From positions 1,240,001 through 1,304,000 of the forward strand of contig JAWKTZ010000006.1 of the NCBI GenBank assembly GCA_041398845.1: a stretch of DNA of 64,000 nucleotides, read 5' to 3'. Position 1 is the stretch's first letter, and the number at the start of each line of letters is the position of its first letter. This document shows positions 35,688 through 45,426 of this stretch, piece by piece. The notes under the pieces are model-generated. The model saw nothing but the letters and a program-made list of their open reading frames with translations, ran no database searches and was not told the origin of the DNA. A program made the translations under genes and the position numbers. This DNA is from Fuerstiella sp041398845 (GTDB lineage: Bacteria; Planctomycetota; Planctomycetia; Planctomycetales; Planctomycetaceae).

Positions 35688-38135
35688 ATGGATTTGCCAA
35701 CGTGTCCTGCCTGTGGTCAGTCTGTGCTTGATGATGACGCTCAGGAATGTCCGTTTTGTGGAGCCGCCATGGATGGGTCCAGACCGGCAAAGACGGCATC
35801 GGATGCGAAGAAAGCTCAGCCACCGGCGAAACCAAAGGCGGAATCCAAAAGCAGGCCGGACGACGATCCGTTTGCGATTGCTCAACAGCCAACCGGTCAG
35901 AAAGTCCTGCAATGTGCTCCAAAGCCCATGAAGGGCCGATTGACCAAAGTTGTCTGTCCGATGTGCGATACACCGGGTTTCATTCCCAAAGCCGCCGCCG
36001 GACGACAGGTGAAGTGCGCGAATCGCGAATGCATGGTGCCCGTGTTCACCGCGACCGTTCCCGGTTCAGACACCCGACCAGCGCCGAAGGCTCCGGCTCG
36101 CGTGAGCGAGGACGTCGCGGGTCGCCCAAAGGCTGGCGCAAAATCGCCATCGGAAAAGAAGCCGCTCGTTTTGTACGGAATTGTGGGTGCGGTCCTGCTG
36201 GCGGGTACTCTGGGACTGGTTGCCTTTCTGAAGAAGCCCGGAACGACAGAACTCGGTCCGGCCGATATGTCGCAGTTCAATTTCTCTGATGGCGATGATG
36301 ACCCGGCTCAGACAGAGACCGCGCCCGTCAAAGAGAACCCGGAACCAGCCGCGACAGACTATCCGGCACGAGCAGCCGAACTGGTCGAAACGATGATTCA
36401 GACAGCTCGAGTGAACAGCGGCAATCGGGATAAGGCATTCTGTCGTCGCTTAACCGGCGACGCGTTTCGGCGGCTGGGGCTGCCGGACAAAGCGGAAGCT
36501 GAGTTTGCTCAGATGGCCAAAGTGTCATCCAAACGCGACACAGCCTATTATCGAATTTCGCCGCTGATTGCGGATTTCTGGAAACAGGTTGCGGCGGGCG
36601 ATCAGTCAGCGGCAGACCAGCACTTCGCTGCCGCAAAAGCTCTGGGAAGCGAGATCCCCAAAACCGGGTCGATCGCGGTGGAGTCCGGAATTGCACTGGC
36701 GGCCGCCATGGTCGAAACGGGTGATGCAGCCGGAGCCGTGACTCTTGTGGAAGGTCAGCAGCGAGACGCCACCGTGGTGTCTCAGATCGATGCGATTCGT
36801 CATGGCGTGTGGTCCGCAACCGGTCAGATGCTTCGCGACGCCGGACAGGCATCTCTGTCGCCGCTGGAAGTGTTCGCATGGCATGAGCCCTTGTTTACAG
36901 CGGTTGGTATGGAACTGGCGGTGCGACAGCGCTGGACGGCGGCCACAGCATGGGCGTCGGCGATGACAGATCCGCTCACGGCCAGCGACACGTTTGCCGC
37001 AATCGCTCAGCAGATGGTCGCCGCCAACGCTCCTGCCGAAGTTCAGCAATCACTGCTCGCCGCCTCTCAGCAAAGTCATCCGGCAGTCGCTGCCAGAACG
37101 CAGTCGGTGCTGGCTCAGTCAGCTGACGCAGCCGCTGCATTCGAAGCGGCGAAGGCAGCGGTTGCGAGTCTGTCGGCTGAAAAACCGGCAGCAATGCCGG
37201 GTGTCGACGATCTGATCAACGGCAGAGCTCCGAATCCCGCTGACGGACGCCTGAACGCAGAAGCGTTGACCGATTTTGTGATTGCTGCAATCGTCAACAA
37301 GGACACAGCGGCGGCTGAGTCCGGATTGCCGCAGATTTTCGGAGCGTTGTCCAGTCAGATTCCTCCGACCGTGTTGCTGCGACAGGCCTGTCGGCAATTG
37401 GAAAAAGATGAAGACGGGGTCAAGGATCGTGTGGCTCAGGAATTGAGTCTGTCCAATGAAAATCGCATTCGAACCAGCTTTCTGGCCTATCGCCGCAGTA
37501 TCGATCAACTGGCGGGCATGGCCGAAGAACGTCGCCTTGCGATGCTGCACCTGTTGTCACGGGTCATTGATCGAGGAGGTTTGGCTGCAGTGAAGCAAGT
37601 CCTTGAATCCGATTTGTCCGGTTTGAAACAGGAAGTTCGGCTGGACGAACTGAAGGGGCTGCTGTTTGTGGCAGCGGCGGCGGACGGTCAGGCTTATCCT
37701 GAGATCACGATCGACGATCCACAACTGGCTGTGCCCGTCTCCCGGCTCGAACCGCTTCCGGAAATCAAGATTGCCGGCGTACTGGTTCAGGCATGGCAGC
37801 AGTTTCTGAAGTCCTCCAGCAGCACGGCGGCAACACAACTGGAAGCCGTGCCGGAACTGCCCGGACTGCGAACGTCGATGGCGGCGTTTATGACGGAACA
37901 GTCGAGTCGCAAAGCCACGTCGGTCAAGGCTCAAATGGACGCCATTGCCGCCCTGCAGGACGATCTGTGGCGCGAAGAGTGTCTTCCAATTGCCACACGA
38001 CTGCTGACCCGTCAGGGCATGCAGGACGAAATTCAACCGGCATTGATTGAGGCCGCTCGCACACCAACCCAGAAGGAAGTCGCGCTGTACGGCATCGTGC
38101 TTGGCCTTGAGGATCTGCAGGCCGCCGAAAAATAA
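35688..38135 (+). CDS. Large zinc-ribbon and transmembrane protein, helical repeat body, unknown function
   Basis: The 815-residue product begins with a double zinc ribbon (CPACGQSVLDDDAQECPFCG, residues 6-25), followed by a second Cys4-like group (CPMCDTPGFIP, KCANRECM). A Pro/Lys linker leads to a single transmembrane helix (LYGIVGAVLLAGTLGLVAFL, about 163-182). The rest, roughly residues 215-815, is helical and alanine-rich, with a repeat-like (TPR/HEAT-like) feel: YPARAAELVETMIQTARVN, LGLPDKAEAEFAQMAKVS. It is probably a cytoplasmic zinc module tied to the membrane with a long extracytoplasmic body. The GTG at 35679 is an alternative start. No named family is recognised. Confidence 0.7.
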   Translation: MDLPTCPACGQSVLDDDAQECPFCGAAMDGSRPAKTASDAKKAQPPAKPKAESKSRPDDDPFAIAQQPTGQKVLQCAPKPMKGRLTKVVCPMCDTPGFIPKAAAGRQVKCANRECMVPVFTATVPGSDTRPAPKAPARVSEDVAGRPKAGAKSPSEKKPLVLYGIVGAVLLAGTLGLVAFLKKPGTTELGPADMSQFNFSDGDDDPAQTETAPVKENPEPAATDYPARAAELVETMIQTARVNSGNRDKAFCRRLTGDAFRRLGLPDKAEAEFAQMAKVSSKRDTAYYRISPLIADFWKQVAAGDQSAADQHFAAAKALGSEIPKTGSIAVESGIALAAAMVETGDAAGAVTLVEGQQRDATVVSQIDAIRHGVWSATGQMLRDAGQASLSPLEVFAWHEPLFTAVGMELAVRQRWTAATAWASAMTDPLTASDTFAAIAQQMVAANAPAEVQQSLLAASQQSHPAVAARTQSVLAQSADAAAAFEAAKAAVASLSAEKPAAMPGVDDLINGRAPNPADGRLNAEALTDFVIAAIVNKDTAAAESGLPQIFGALSSQIPPTVLLRQACRQLEKDEDGVKDRVAQELSLSNENRIRTSFLAYRRSIDQLAGMAEERRLAMLHLLSRVIDRGGLAAVKQVLESDLSGLKQEVRLDELKGLLFVAAAADGQAYPEITIDDPQLAVPVSRLEPLPEIKIAGVLVQAWQQFLKSSSSTAATQLEAVPELPGLRTSMAAFMTEQSSRKATSVKAQMDAIAALQDDLWREECLPIATRLLTRQGMQDEIQPALIEAARTPTQKEVALYGIVLGLEDLQAAEK

Positions 38136-38150
38136 TCGATCGACTCTGTT

Positions 38151-39194
38151 CTATTGAGGCGGGCTGTCGAAAATTCTGAGTCCCGGTTGGCGGCCGATGC
38201 GATATCCGGGCAGTAGTCGCGTGGTCTGTTTCTGTTGCTGCTGGAAACGCAGTTTGCGACGAATTCCGCCGGACGTCACCACCGCCTCGCCGGAACATTC
38301 GAACGACAGCGACACCGACTGAAACGGTGGTCGTTTGCGGGGGGCTCGAAGCTGAAGCGGATCGTCTGCATCGGGCAGATCCTGTGCTCCGACATCGGCG
38401 ACCGCATCGCCAGCCATGTGGATTTGGGCCGTCCCGGAAAACTCATCCATCGCGGCCGCCACGTCGGTCAGCAGCAGAGGAGCAATCGAACCGTTGGTCC
38501 TGGTGGGGGGCGGAGCGACATGTCGGGAATTTCCGGTGATCTTCACGCTGGTTGTGGTATCGCCGATGTCTTCAATTTCACACGTCGCAATGGTTTTCAG
38601 GACTCCCAGTTGTCCCAGCGAGACTTCAAAAAGCCGCTCCCACTGACCGCCCACCTCCGGCTTTTCATCCGGAATTGTCGCCCAGAACGGCTGACCGATC
38701 CATGACGCGAACACTCCCTGGTTAACGCTTTCGTTGATGACCGTTCGACTGGTCTGTTCGATGTCAGCGAGCTGCCCCAACGCTTCGCGGAACCCGGGGA
38801 CGCCTTTCACGATGCCGTCCTGGTCGACAATCATCACGACCACCACCTTGTTCAACAGTGCCATCTGTCGAGCTTCGCTGGACGTTGTGGACGGATTCGG
38901 TTCTTCGGTGCGGCGGCTGGCCTGGCGGACTTCCACCTGAATGGCCACATCACCGCCGGCAAGGATGTTGTCGACCGTGTATTCGAAGGAAAGATTATCT
39001 TTCAAATTCGAAGTGACAGCCGGTGATTCGCCCAGTTGCAGGGTGGTCTGACGTTCGATCACGGTTTCGACGGAAAAATGGTCATGTCGCTGCAGTCCCC
39101 AGACGGTGGTCTGAGCCGCCGCGAAAGACGTCAGCGCGCCGAATGCGAAACCGATCAGCATCAGGCGTTGAGTCGAATTCAGATGCTCTGACAT
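38151..39194 (-). CDS. Exported DUF6263-like protein
   Basis: The 347-residue product has a signal peptide (LMLIGFAFGALTSFAAA) and a beta-rich body without clear enzyme motifs. Visible stretches include LKDNLSFEYTVDNILAGGDV, VVVVMIVDQDGIVKGVPGF and SVNQGVFASWIGQPFWATIP. This resembles planctomycete exported proteins of the DUF6263 kind. The ATG overlaps the stop of the bifunctional nuclease gene as TGATG, so translation of the two is probably coupled. Function is unknown. Confidence 0.7.
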   Translation of the reverse strand: MSEHLNSTQRLMLIGFAFGALTSFAAAQTTVWGLQRHDHFSVETVIERQTTLQLGESPAVTSNLKDNLSFEYTVDNILAGGDVAIQVEVRQASRRTEEPNPSTTSSEARQMALLNKVVVVMIVDQDGIVKGVPGFREALGQLADIEQTSRTVINESVNQGVFASWIGQPFWATIPDEKPEVGGQWERLFEVSLGQLGVLKTIATCEIEDIGDTTTSVKITGNSRHVAPPPTRTNGSIAPLLLTDVAAAMDEFSGTAQIHMAGDAVADVGAQDLPDADDPLQLRAPRKRPPFQSVSLSFECSGEAVVTSGGIRRKLRFQQQQKQTTRLLPGYRIGRQPGLRIFDSPPQ

Positions 39195-39622
39195 CAGCTC
39201 ACCTCATTCAAAACCTGTTCGGCCACGAAGATCGGCAGCGGAGGATCGTAGTGAACAGATAACGCGATGGCATCACTGGGGCGGCAATCGACTTCCAGCA
39301 CTTCGTCGTTGTGACGCAGTTTCAGCACCGCATAATAGGTGTGATCCTTCATTTCTGTGATCGTGACGTCCTGCGGTTCCGCCCCAAGATGCTCGATCAC
39401 CGAACGCAGCAGGTCGTGAGTCAGCGGTCGGAACGGAGGTTCTTCCAGCAGCCGACGATTGATGATGCCCGCTTCAAATTCACCGATCAGAATCGGAAAC
39501 GTGCGGACTCCACCAACCTCTTTCAGATAAATGGCCTGCTGATCGTTCATTTCGGAGACGATCACTCGGCTAAGTTCCATCCTGACCGCCACAGTCACTT
39601 CCTTTTCAGTTGACACATCCAC
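39194..39622 (-). CDS. Bifunctional nuclease family protein (BFN, DUF151)
   Basis: The 142-residue product carries the BFN/DUF151 core: MELSRVIVSEMNDQQAIYL, RTFPILIGEFEAGIINRRL, RPLTHDLLRSVIEHLG and VDCRPSDAIALSVHY. In plants and some bacteria these small proteins have nuclease activity, and the SDAIAL motif is the family signature. The frame starts at a GTG (39622); an ATG at 39580 directly before the core is equally likely. Its stop overlaps the start of the DUF6263-like gene. The cellular role in planctomycetes is not known. Confidence 0.88.
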   Translation of the reverse strand: MDVSTEKEVTVAVRMELSRVIVSEMNDQQAIYLKEVGGVRTFPILIGEFEAGIINRRLLEEPPFRPLTHDLLRSVIEHLGAEPQDVTITEMKDHTYYAVLKLRHNDEVLEVDCRPSDAIALSVHYDPPLPIFVAEQVLNEVS

Positions 39623-39684
39623 TTGTGATTCCGTCCGTGCCCCTGCCGGACGGAATGCCGTTCGTAAAATACCGGCGGCGTGAA

Positions 39685-40638
39685 CTATGGCAGCCGACGG
39701 ACTTTCAGATTGCGAAACGACACCACACTTTTGGGGTCGTGTGCCTGAAGAGCAAACGTGCCTTCTTTGATCAATCGTTCAAAACCATCGCTGTCCGGTC
39801 CTTTGCCCTCCGGTTCGGTGTAGTCAACGGTGGTCTTGTCGTTGATCTGAATCAGAATGTGGCGACCTGTCACTTTGATCCGTGTCTTATACCACTCGTT
39901 GTCTGTGATCACGCCTTTCAGGTCATCTGCACTGACATTCACGATGTTGTACAGGCTTCCGCTCTTCTTGGGATCTCCGTGAGTCACATTCACCTGGCAT
40001 TCAAAACCCTTCTTCGGCCAGCCTTCTGCCTGAACCTGAGTATGAAAGTAAATGCCGGCATTGCTGCCTGGAGTGGTCATGACTTCACATTCGAATTCGA
40101 AGTTTTTGAAGGGTTTGTCATCGGCAACATAAAACAGGTGACTGCGTTCGCCGGAACACTGCAGAGTCCCATCCACGATCTTCCAGGAATCGATGTTCTC
40201 CGTTTTTTTCCAGCCGTCAAAGGAGTTGCCGTCAAACATTGTCACCCATTCCGGGGCTTTTACGACGTCTGATGTGCCAGGAAGTTCTCCTGCTTCGATC
40301 AACGCGCCAAATGTCCTGCTTTCGGTGGCACTTTCAGAAGAGCTCGCCTTTTTCAGAGCAGCCAGAATGACTTCGGTGTCTTTCTCATTTTTCTGCGGCA
40401 GGACACCTTCCAGTGCCGCTCCGTAATTGTTGCGTTCCTTCTTGTTTTTCGTGGGGTGACAGACAGCACAGGTCAGCTTGCCATCCACTCCGTGTTTCGC
40501 CACCAGCTCCGGGTACGCAGCAGACATCGCGGCGGCGTATTGAGGACGAGCAACGGCTGACTGGCCGAAAGCCAGCAGACCAGCCAGAAAACACATGCCA
40601 ACCATCGCTGACGGGCAGAAGAAATTCGAATGACGCAT
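39685..40638 (-). CDS. Exported DUF1080 protein with N-terminal cytochrome-like CxxCH
   Basis: The 317-residue product has a signal peptide (FLAGLLAFGQSAVA), then a heme-binding CAVCH at 57-61 within KLTCAVCHPTKNKKERN, and then the DUF1080 (3-keto-disaccharide hydrolase) jelly roll: MFDGNSFDGWKKTENIDSWK, VDGTLQCSGERSHLFYVADD and SNAGIYFHTQ. The domain is a lectin-like fold that binds or cleaves oxidised disaccharides. The cytochrome-like part is short (about 60 residues), so heme binding is likely but electron transfer is a guess. Fusion of CxxCH with DUF1080 links sugar oxidation to the envelope electron chain. Confidence 0.85.
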   Translation of the reverse strand: MRHSNFFCPSAMVGMCFLAGLLAFGQSAVARPQYAAAMSAAYPELVAKHGVDGKLTCAVCHPTKNKKERNNYGAALEGVLPQKNEKDTEVILAALKKASSSESATESRTFGALIEAGELPGTSDVVKAPEWVTMFDGNSFDGWKKTENIDSWKIVDGTLQCSGERSHLFYVADDKPFKNFEFECEVMTTPGSNAGIYFHTQVQAEGWPKKGFECQVNVTHGDPKKSGSLYNIVNVSADDLKGVITDNEWYKTRIKVTGRHILIQINDKTTVDYTEPEGKGPDSDGFERLIKEGTFALQAHDPKSVVSFRNLKVRRLP

Positions 40639-41044
40639 GCGGGTATCTCCGAGTCAATTGGATTCGATAAAGGTGTCGCCAACAGCGGCCGTCTGAAAAA
40701 GGGATCTGGCCGTCTCCGGCAAAGGGTCAGACCCCTTTTTCAGATCGCCTTTTTCAGATCGCCTCCAGGCTGTCCGCAGGCGAAGCGATTACGGAGTCGC
40801 CAAAGCGGCGGCAGACATGGTCTGCCGATGTCCAAAGCGTATGCGAACCAGCATCAGGAATCCATGATTCGGATCGTCGAGCCATTCGGAATCCGAATTT
40901 CGACTCTGCAACCGGCAGGGCAACTCATGGTTTCCCATTGGCGAGTCCAGTTCGCTCACATGCACGAGGCGTGAACATGTGAATTCGCGATGTTTCTGTG
41001 AATTCACCTCTGGCGCTTCGTGCGTGTCTTCAACCCGACTGCGT
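40639..41044. other. Intergenic stretch with repeats before the pyrophosphatase stop
   Basis: The stretch contains a perfect 14-base direct repeat (CTTTTTCAGATCGC at 40735-40748 and 40749-40762) and an inverted partner (TCTGAAAAAGG at 40692-40702 with CCTTTTTCAGA at 40734-40744). It lies between the pyrophosphatase stop and the DUF1080 start, both on the minus strand, so it could terminate pyrophosphatase transcripts. A short palindromic GTGAATTC pair lies near 40979-41006. Confidence 0.45.
40692..40762. repeat. Direct and inverted repeats, possible terminator
   Basis: Two tandem copies of CTTTTTCAGATCGC and an inverted copy of their core about 30 bases away. The stem (TCTGAAAAAGG with CCTTTTTCAGA) would form in RNA of both strands. 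Confidence 0.6.
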
Positions 41045-43249
41045 TCAGGAGCCAGCGATATCGGCGGCCTTCGCAACCAGCCACGGTGCAATCACCAGAG
41101 CGGTCACGGAGACCAGTTTTAGCAGAATGTTCAATGCCGGGCCCGATGTATCCTTGAACGGGTCGCCGACGGTATCGCCCACCACCGAGGCTGCGTGTGC
41201 GTCTGATCCTTTTCCCAGCCGTTCGCCGTTGACTTCGACACCGCCTTCGATCATTTTCTTGGCATTGTCCCATGCTCCGCCTGCATTCGACTGAAAAATG
41301 GCCAGCAGCACACCGCTGACGGTCACTCCGGCCAACAGGCCTCCCAGCATGTTCGCTCCACCAAGAAAGCCGGTCAGAATCGGAGCGATAATGGCCAGCA
41401 TTCCGGGCAGTACCATTTCCCGCAGTGAGGCTCGTGTGGAAATCGCCACACACTTTCCGTATTCAACCTTCTCCATTGCATCCGTCATCGTCTTCTGATC
41501 GGCTTCGGACCAGGCGTCGTGGGCGACGTCACCGATCCTGCCCAGAACATCCAGAGCCAGCTTCAATTCCGGAATCTCGGCGAACTGTCGTCGCACTTCG
41601 GTGATCATTTTTCTGGCCGCTCGCCCAACGGCCTGCATGGCCAGAGCGGAAAACAGAAACGGCAACATGGCTCCGAGTAACAACCCGGCCATCACCTTCG
41701 GTTCCGCAATGTCGATTGTCTTGACATGAGCGGTAGCCATAAACGCAGCAAACAGCGCTAATGCCGTCAATGCGGCCGATCCGATGGCAAAGCCCTTGCC
41801 GATGGCTGCCGTTGTGTTTCCGACCGCGTCCAGAGCATCCGTTCGTTCGCGAACTTCGGGTGGCAGGCCCGTCATTTCTGCGATGCCCCCCGCGTTGTCA
41901 GCAATCGGACCATAAGCATCAACAGCGAGTTGAATTCCGGTGTTGGACAGCATTCCGACGGCAGCAATCGCAATGCCATACAGTCCCGCCATTTCGTAAG
42001 CTCCGATGATGGCGAATGCGATCAGAATGATGGGAATGGCCGTCGACAACATGCCAACTCCCAGACCCGCAATGATATTGGTGGCTGCCCCCGTGATGGA
42101 CTGGCCAACGATTTCCTGCACAGGTTTTCTACCGCATCCGGTGTAATATTCGGTAACCAGCCCGATCAGCAGTCCGCAGCCCAGCCCGATCAGAGTGGCG
42201 ACAAATACTCCGATGCGTCCGACAACCCGTCCGTCAAATTCCCAACGCTGGGGCATCACGACCAGAATGATCACCAGACTGGCCAGCAGCATAATCGCGG
42301 CAGAAACCAGTTCCCCTTTATTCAAGGCACGTTGAGGATTGCTGGTTTCACCACCATTCACAAAGAACGTGCCGGTCACCGACGAGATGACTCCCGCCGC
42401 TGCCAGCAGCAATGGCAGCAATACCGGGGCCATTCCGCCAAGGAACCCCTGAAACTCGGGCACGGGAATCGGAGCCGTCACAAAAGCGGCTCCCAAAACC
42501 ATCGCTCCGATAATCGAACCGACATAGCTCTCAAACAGGTCGGCTCCCATCCCCGCGACGTCGCCGACATTGTCGCCCACGTTGTCCGCAATCGTGGCCG
42601 GATTTAACGGATGGTCTTCCGGAATGCCCGCCTCCACTTTGCCCACCAGGTCCGCTCCGACGTCGGCCGCTTTGGTATAAATGCCGCCACCCAGTCGAGC
42701 AAACAGAGCGACTGAGGATGCTCCAAACGAGAAGCCCGTCAGAACGTTGATGGAACGAGCCAGACCTTCTGATGTTGTCCCGAACTGATTGGAATAAATC
42801 AAAAACAGCGTTCCCAGCCCGATCACTCCCAATCCCACCACCGTCAGCCCCATCACACTGCCACCACTGAACGCCAGCTTCAAAGCCGGCCCCAGTCCCG
42901 TGCGGGCCGCATGAGTCGTGCGCACGTTGGCCAGAGTCGCGATTCTCATGCCGAAAAAGCCGGCAAGCCCCGAGAACACAGCTCCCACACCAAACGACAG
43001 CGCGATCAATGGATGCGATTCGTCTCGGCTACCCGACAGAAACAGCAGGATTCCAACAACCACCAGAAACAGCGACAGCACCGAATACTCAGCCTTCAGA
43101 AACGCCATAGACCCGTGACGAATTCGAGCTGCAATCTGCTGCATCGGCTCGGTACCGGACTCCTGTTTGACAACCCACCAATATTGGTAAGCACTGAAGA
43201 TCAGCCCGACGGCACCAAGCACCGGTATACAAAGAGCCACCCCAAACAT
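41045..43249 (-). CDS. hppA: Membrane-bound ion-pumping pyrophosphatase
   Basis: The 734-residue product is a multi-pass (about 16 helices) H+- or Na+-translocating inorganic pyrophosphatase. The substrate-binding motif DVGADLVGKVE and the acidic loop IADNVGDNVGDVAGMGADL are intact. The K+-site motif is GNTTAAIGKG with Ala at the key position, where K+-independent enzymes have Lys; by family knowledge this points to a K+-dependent enzyme, which may pump Na+ or H+. It would use pyrophosphate from biosynthesis to energise the inner membrane. It is monocistronic. A small membrane protein gene lies about 280 bases upstream on the same strand. Confidence 0.96.
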   Translation of the reverse strand: MFGVALCIPVLGAVGLIFSAYQYWWVVKQESGTEPMQQIAARIRHGSMAFLKAEYSVLSLFLVVVGILLFLSGSRDESHPLIALSFGVGAVFSGLAGFFGMRIATLANVRTTHAARTGLGPALKLAFSGGSVMGLTVVGLGVIGLGTLFLIYSNQFGTTSEGLARSINVLTGFSFGASSVALFARLGGGIYTKAADVGADLVGKVEAGIPEDHPLNPATIADNVGDNVGDVAGMGADLFESYVGSIIGAMVLGAAFVTAPIPVPEFQGFLGGMAPVLLPLLLAAAGVISSVTGTFFVNGGETSNPQRALNKGELVSAAIMLLASLVIILVVMPQRWEFDGRVVGRIGVFVATLIGLGCGLLIGLVTEYYTGCGRKPVQEIVGQSITGAATNIIAGLGVGMLSTAIPIILIAFAIIGAYEMAGLYGIAIAAVGMLSNTGIQLAVDAYGPIADNAGGIAEMTGLPPEVRERTDALDAVGNTTAAIGKGFAIGSAALTALALFAAFMATAHVKTIDIAEPKVMAGLLLGAMLPFLFSALAMQAVGRAARKMITEVRRQFAEIPELKLALDVLGRIGDVAHDAWSEADQKTMTDAMEKVEYGKCVAISTRASLREMVLPGMLAIIAPILTGFLGGANMLGGLLAGVTVSGVLLAIFQSNAGGAWDNAKKMIEGGVEVNGERLGKGSDAHAASVVGDTVGDPFKDTSGPALNILLKLVSVTALVIAPWLVAKAADIAGS

Positions 43250-43527
43250 CGCCTGACTTTCCTATGGAAACAGATTGATAATTATTAGGTTTGTTAACAA
43301 GTGCCCGTTATTGGCGGTGAGACCATCTGCCGCACGCCGCAATGAAAAACCAACGGTCACAAGGCCGGATACGATAGTGGAAGATGCCCGAATTGATAGC
43401 GTAGGTGAGCCACGCAAAACAGACTGAGGAAACACTTAATATCGTCGCGGCGCATTTTTCTCGGGATCGAGTCAAGTGTGCGGATCGGAGACTTGCAGCC
43501 TGGAGCTCCAGATGCTTTCACGGTGAG

Positions 43528-43851
43528 TCACTTTCGCGGTCGAGCAAACCACGCCACACCTGCGAGGATTGCCAGAACCGGAAACATGGCCTTGGCTCGT
43601 GGAATCACAATCGCTGTGATGATCAGTGCAAAGATCATCCAGTTGGAAGACAGCTTCTTCCATGCGGCCGGCCGATTTGCTGTCGGCATGGCCAGCCAGA
43701 AAGCTCCAAGAACCAGGCCGATACGAATACAGGCGGCCTGAACGCCTTCGTTCCCCGGAAAGAACGTCAGCACGGCTCCACCGGCCAGCCCGGCAATGGC
43801 CAGCAGACCAACGTAGACTCGTTTGCTGCGAAGTTCGTCTTCGTTCACCAT
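43528..43851 (-). CDS. Small membrane protein, unknown
   Basis: The 107-residue product has three hydrophobic segments: VYVGLLAIAGLAGGAVLTFF, IRIGLVLGAFWLAM and WMIFALIITAIVI, with a last VLAILAGVAWF. The N-terminus is charged (MVNEDELRSKR). I do not recognise a family. It is divergent from the FGGY kinase (101 bases between) and upstream of hppA on the same strand. Confidence 0.65.
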   Translation of the reverse strand: MVNEDELRSKRVYVGLLAIAGLAGGAVLTFFPGNEGVQAACIRIGLVLGAFWLAMPTANRPAAWKKLSSNWMIFALIITAIVIPRAKAMFPVLAILAGVAWFARPRK

Positions 43852-43952
43852 GTCACCGGGCTGACGTTGAAGGTTCGGCCGAAAAGAAGCGTCAGTCTAC
43901 ACGCTGACATCTCAGGAACAACCTGCTGTCCGGGTCACACGGAAAGGTCATC

Positions 43953-45362
43953 ATGTTATCTGCGATTCTGGGGCTCGATATCGGCACAACCAGTGTTTCT
44001 GTCGTCGCGATCAACACCTCCGGGATTCCCCTGGCATCGGTCACGCTCCCGCACAACGCCGCAGTAATCGGACTTCCCGAAGGCTATGCTGAACAGGATC
44101 CCGCTGCTCTGTGGAAGGTGACCTGCGATGCGCTGCGGCAGATTCGCAACGCGGTGCCCGACTATGCCATCACCGCCATCGGACTGACGGGACAGATGCA
44201 CAGCACGCTGCTGCTGGACAGTGACGGCCGTCCGGTAACCAACATCATCACCTGGCAGGACAAGCGATCGATTGTTCATCACACAAACAATCGCTCATTG
44301 CTGGATCAGTTACTGTCATCCGTCAACGATGTGGACATGCTGCCAACAGGCTGCCAACTGGCAGCGGGATATCTGGGAACCACGATCTTCGCGCTGCAGC
44401 AGTTGCAACAGTGGCCTGCCAGCGCAACGCGTGTCACGTTTGTTGCTGACTGGATCGCAGCTCGATTGTGTGAACAACGTCCCGTCACCGATCGGTCGCA
44501 CGCTGCATCGTCGGGACTTTATGACCTGCAGCACGACTGCTGGAATCCCACTTTGCTGGCTCGCGCGGCATGCAATCCGGCATGGCTGCCTGATGTGGTT
44601 GATTCCGGAGCCGTCATCGGCACCGTGTCCACGAAGGCGGCCACACAGACCGGTCTGCCCGCCGGTGTCAAAGTCTGCAATGCCATCGGAGACAATCAGG
44701 CGTCTGTCCTGAGTTCACTGCCTCGGACAGCAGGTGTCCTGCTGATTAACATTGGGACCGGCGGACAGATCGCATGGAGAATTCCCGGGTTCCAGCGAGT
44801 CGCCGGACTGGACACCCGCTACCTGCCTTCGCTGTCGTCCACAACCGCAGCACCGCAACACGAATACATGCTCGTCGGTGCAGGCCTGTGTGGAGGCGAC
44901 ACGATCGCATGGATCAATCGCACAATCCGTCAATGGCTGGAAGCCTTCGGTGTTCAGAAATCGGAAGCCGAAGTCTGGCAGTCACTGGTCGAACAAATGG
45001 ATGCTCTGCCGCCGGACATGCCGCCACTGCATTGCGAACCGTTCTTTCGAGGGACTCGCCCCGACCCCGAACGCCGTGGAATTCTGAGTAACATTGGAAG
45101 CTCCAATTTTATCCCCGCCAATGTCGCTCGCAGCATTCTGTCGGGAATGGCCGACACACTCTTCGCCGCCTTCCGGAACGCTTCGGACCACTTTCCAGAG
45201 CCGCTGACGCGTATCGTCATGTCCGGCAACGGTGCTCGCCGAAATCCGCTGCTGTTAAAGGCCATCGCGGAACGTTTCGCCGTCCCGGCAGCCGTAGCGG
45301 AATGCAGGGAAGAAGCCGCAATCGGTGCAGCCATCCTCGCCGGTGTGATGACAGATTCCTGA
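43953..45362 (+). CDS. FGGY-family carbohydrate kinase, sedoheptulokinase-like
   Basis: The 469-residue protein has the ASKHA fold. The phosphate-binding LGLDIGTTSVSVVAIN is at the N-terminus, the substrate region TGQMHSTLLLDSDGRPVTNI with TWQDKR follows, the second domain has GDNQASVLSSL and INIGTGGQIAW, and the C-terminal adenosine part has GNGARRNPLLLKAIAERF. The form of these motifs is closest, as I recall it, to bacterial sedoheptulokinase-like kinases, with xylulokinase as the alternative. It would phosphorylate a sugar at the cost of ATP. GGAAAGG six bases before the ATG is a good ribosome site. The TVP38 gene follows 64 bases downstream and may be in the same operon. Confidence 0.82.
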   Translation: MLSAILGLDIGTTSVSVVAINTSGIPLASVTLPHNAAVIGLPEGYAEQDPAALWKVTCDALRQIRNAVPDYAITAIGLTGQMHSTLLLDSDGRPVTNIITWQDKRSIVHHTNNRSLLDQLLSSVNDVDMLPTGCQLAAGYLGTTIFALQQLQQWPASATRVTFVADWIAARLCEQRPVTDRSHAASSGLYDLQHDCWNPTLLARAACNPAWLPDVVDSGAVIGTVSTKAATQTGLPAGVKVCNAIGDNQASVLSSLPRTAGVLLINIGTGGQIAWRIPGFQRVAGLDTRYLPSLSSTTAAPQHEYMLVGAGLCGGDTIAWINRTIRQWLEAFGVQKSEAEVWQSLVEQMDALPPDMPPLHCEPFFRGTRPDPERRGILSNIGSSNFIPANVARSILSGMADTLFAAFRNASDHFPEPLTRIVMSGNGARRNPLLLKAIAERFAVPAAVAECREEAAIGAAILAGVMTDS

Positions 45363-45426
45363 ATGGCGTTTGCAGTCGCGGAAATTTGCCGTATCGTGCC
45401 CCGATCTTCAAAACGAAATCCGGCAA

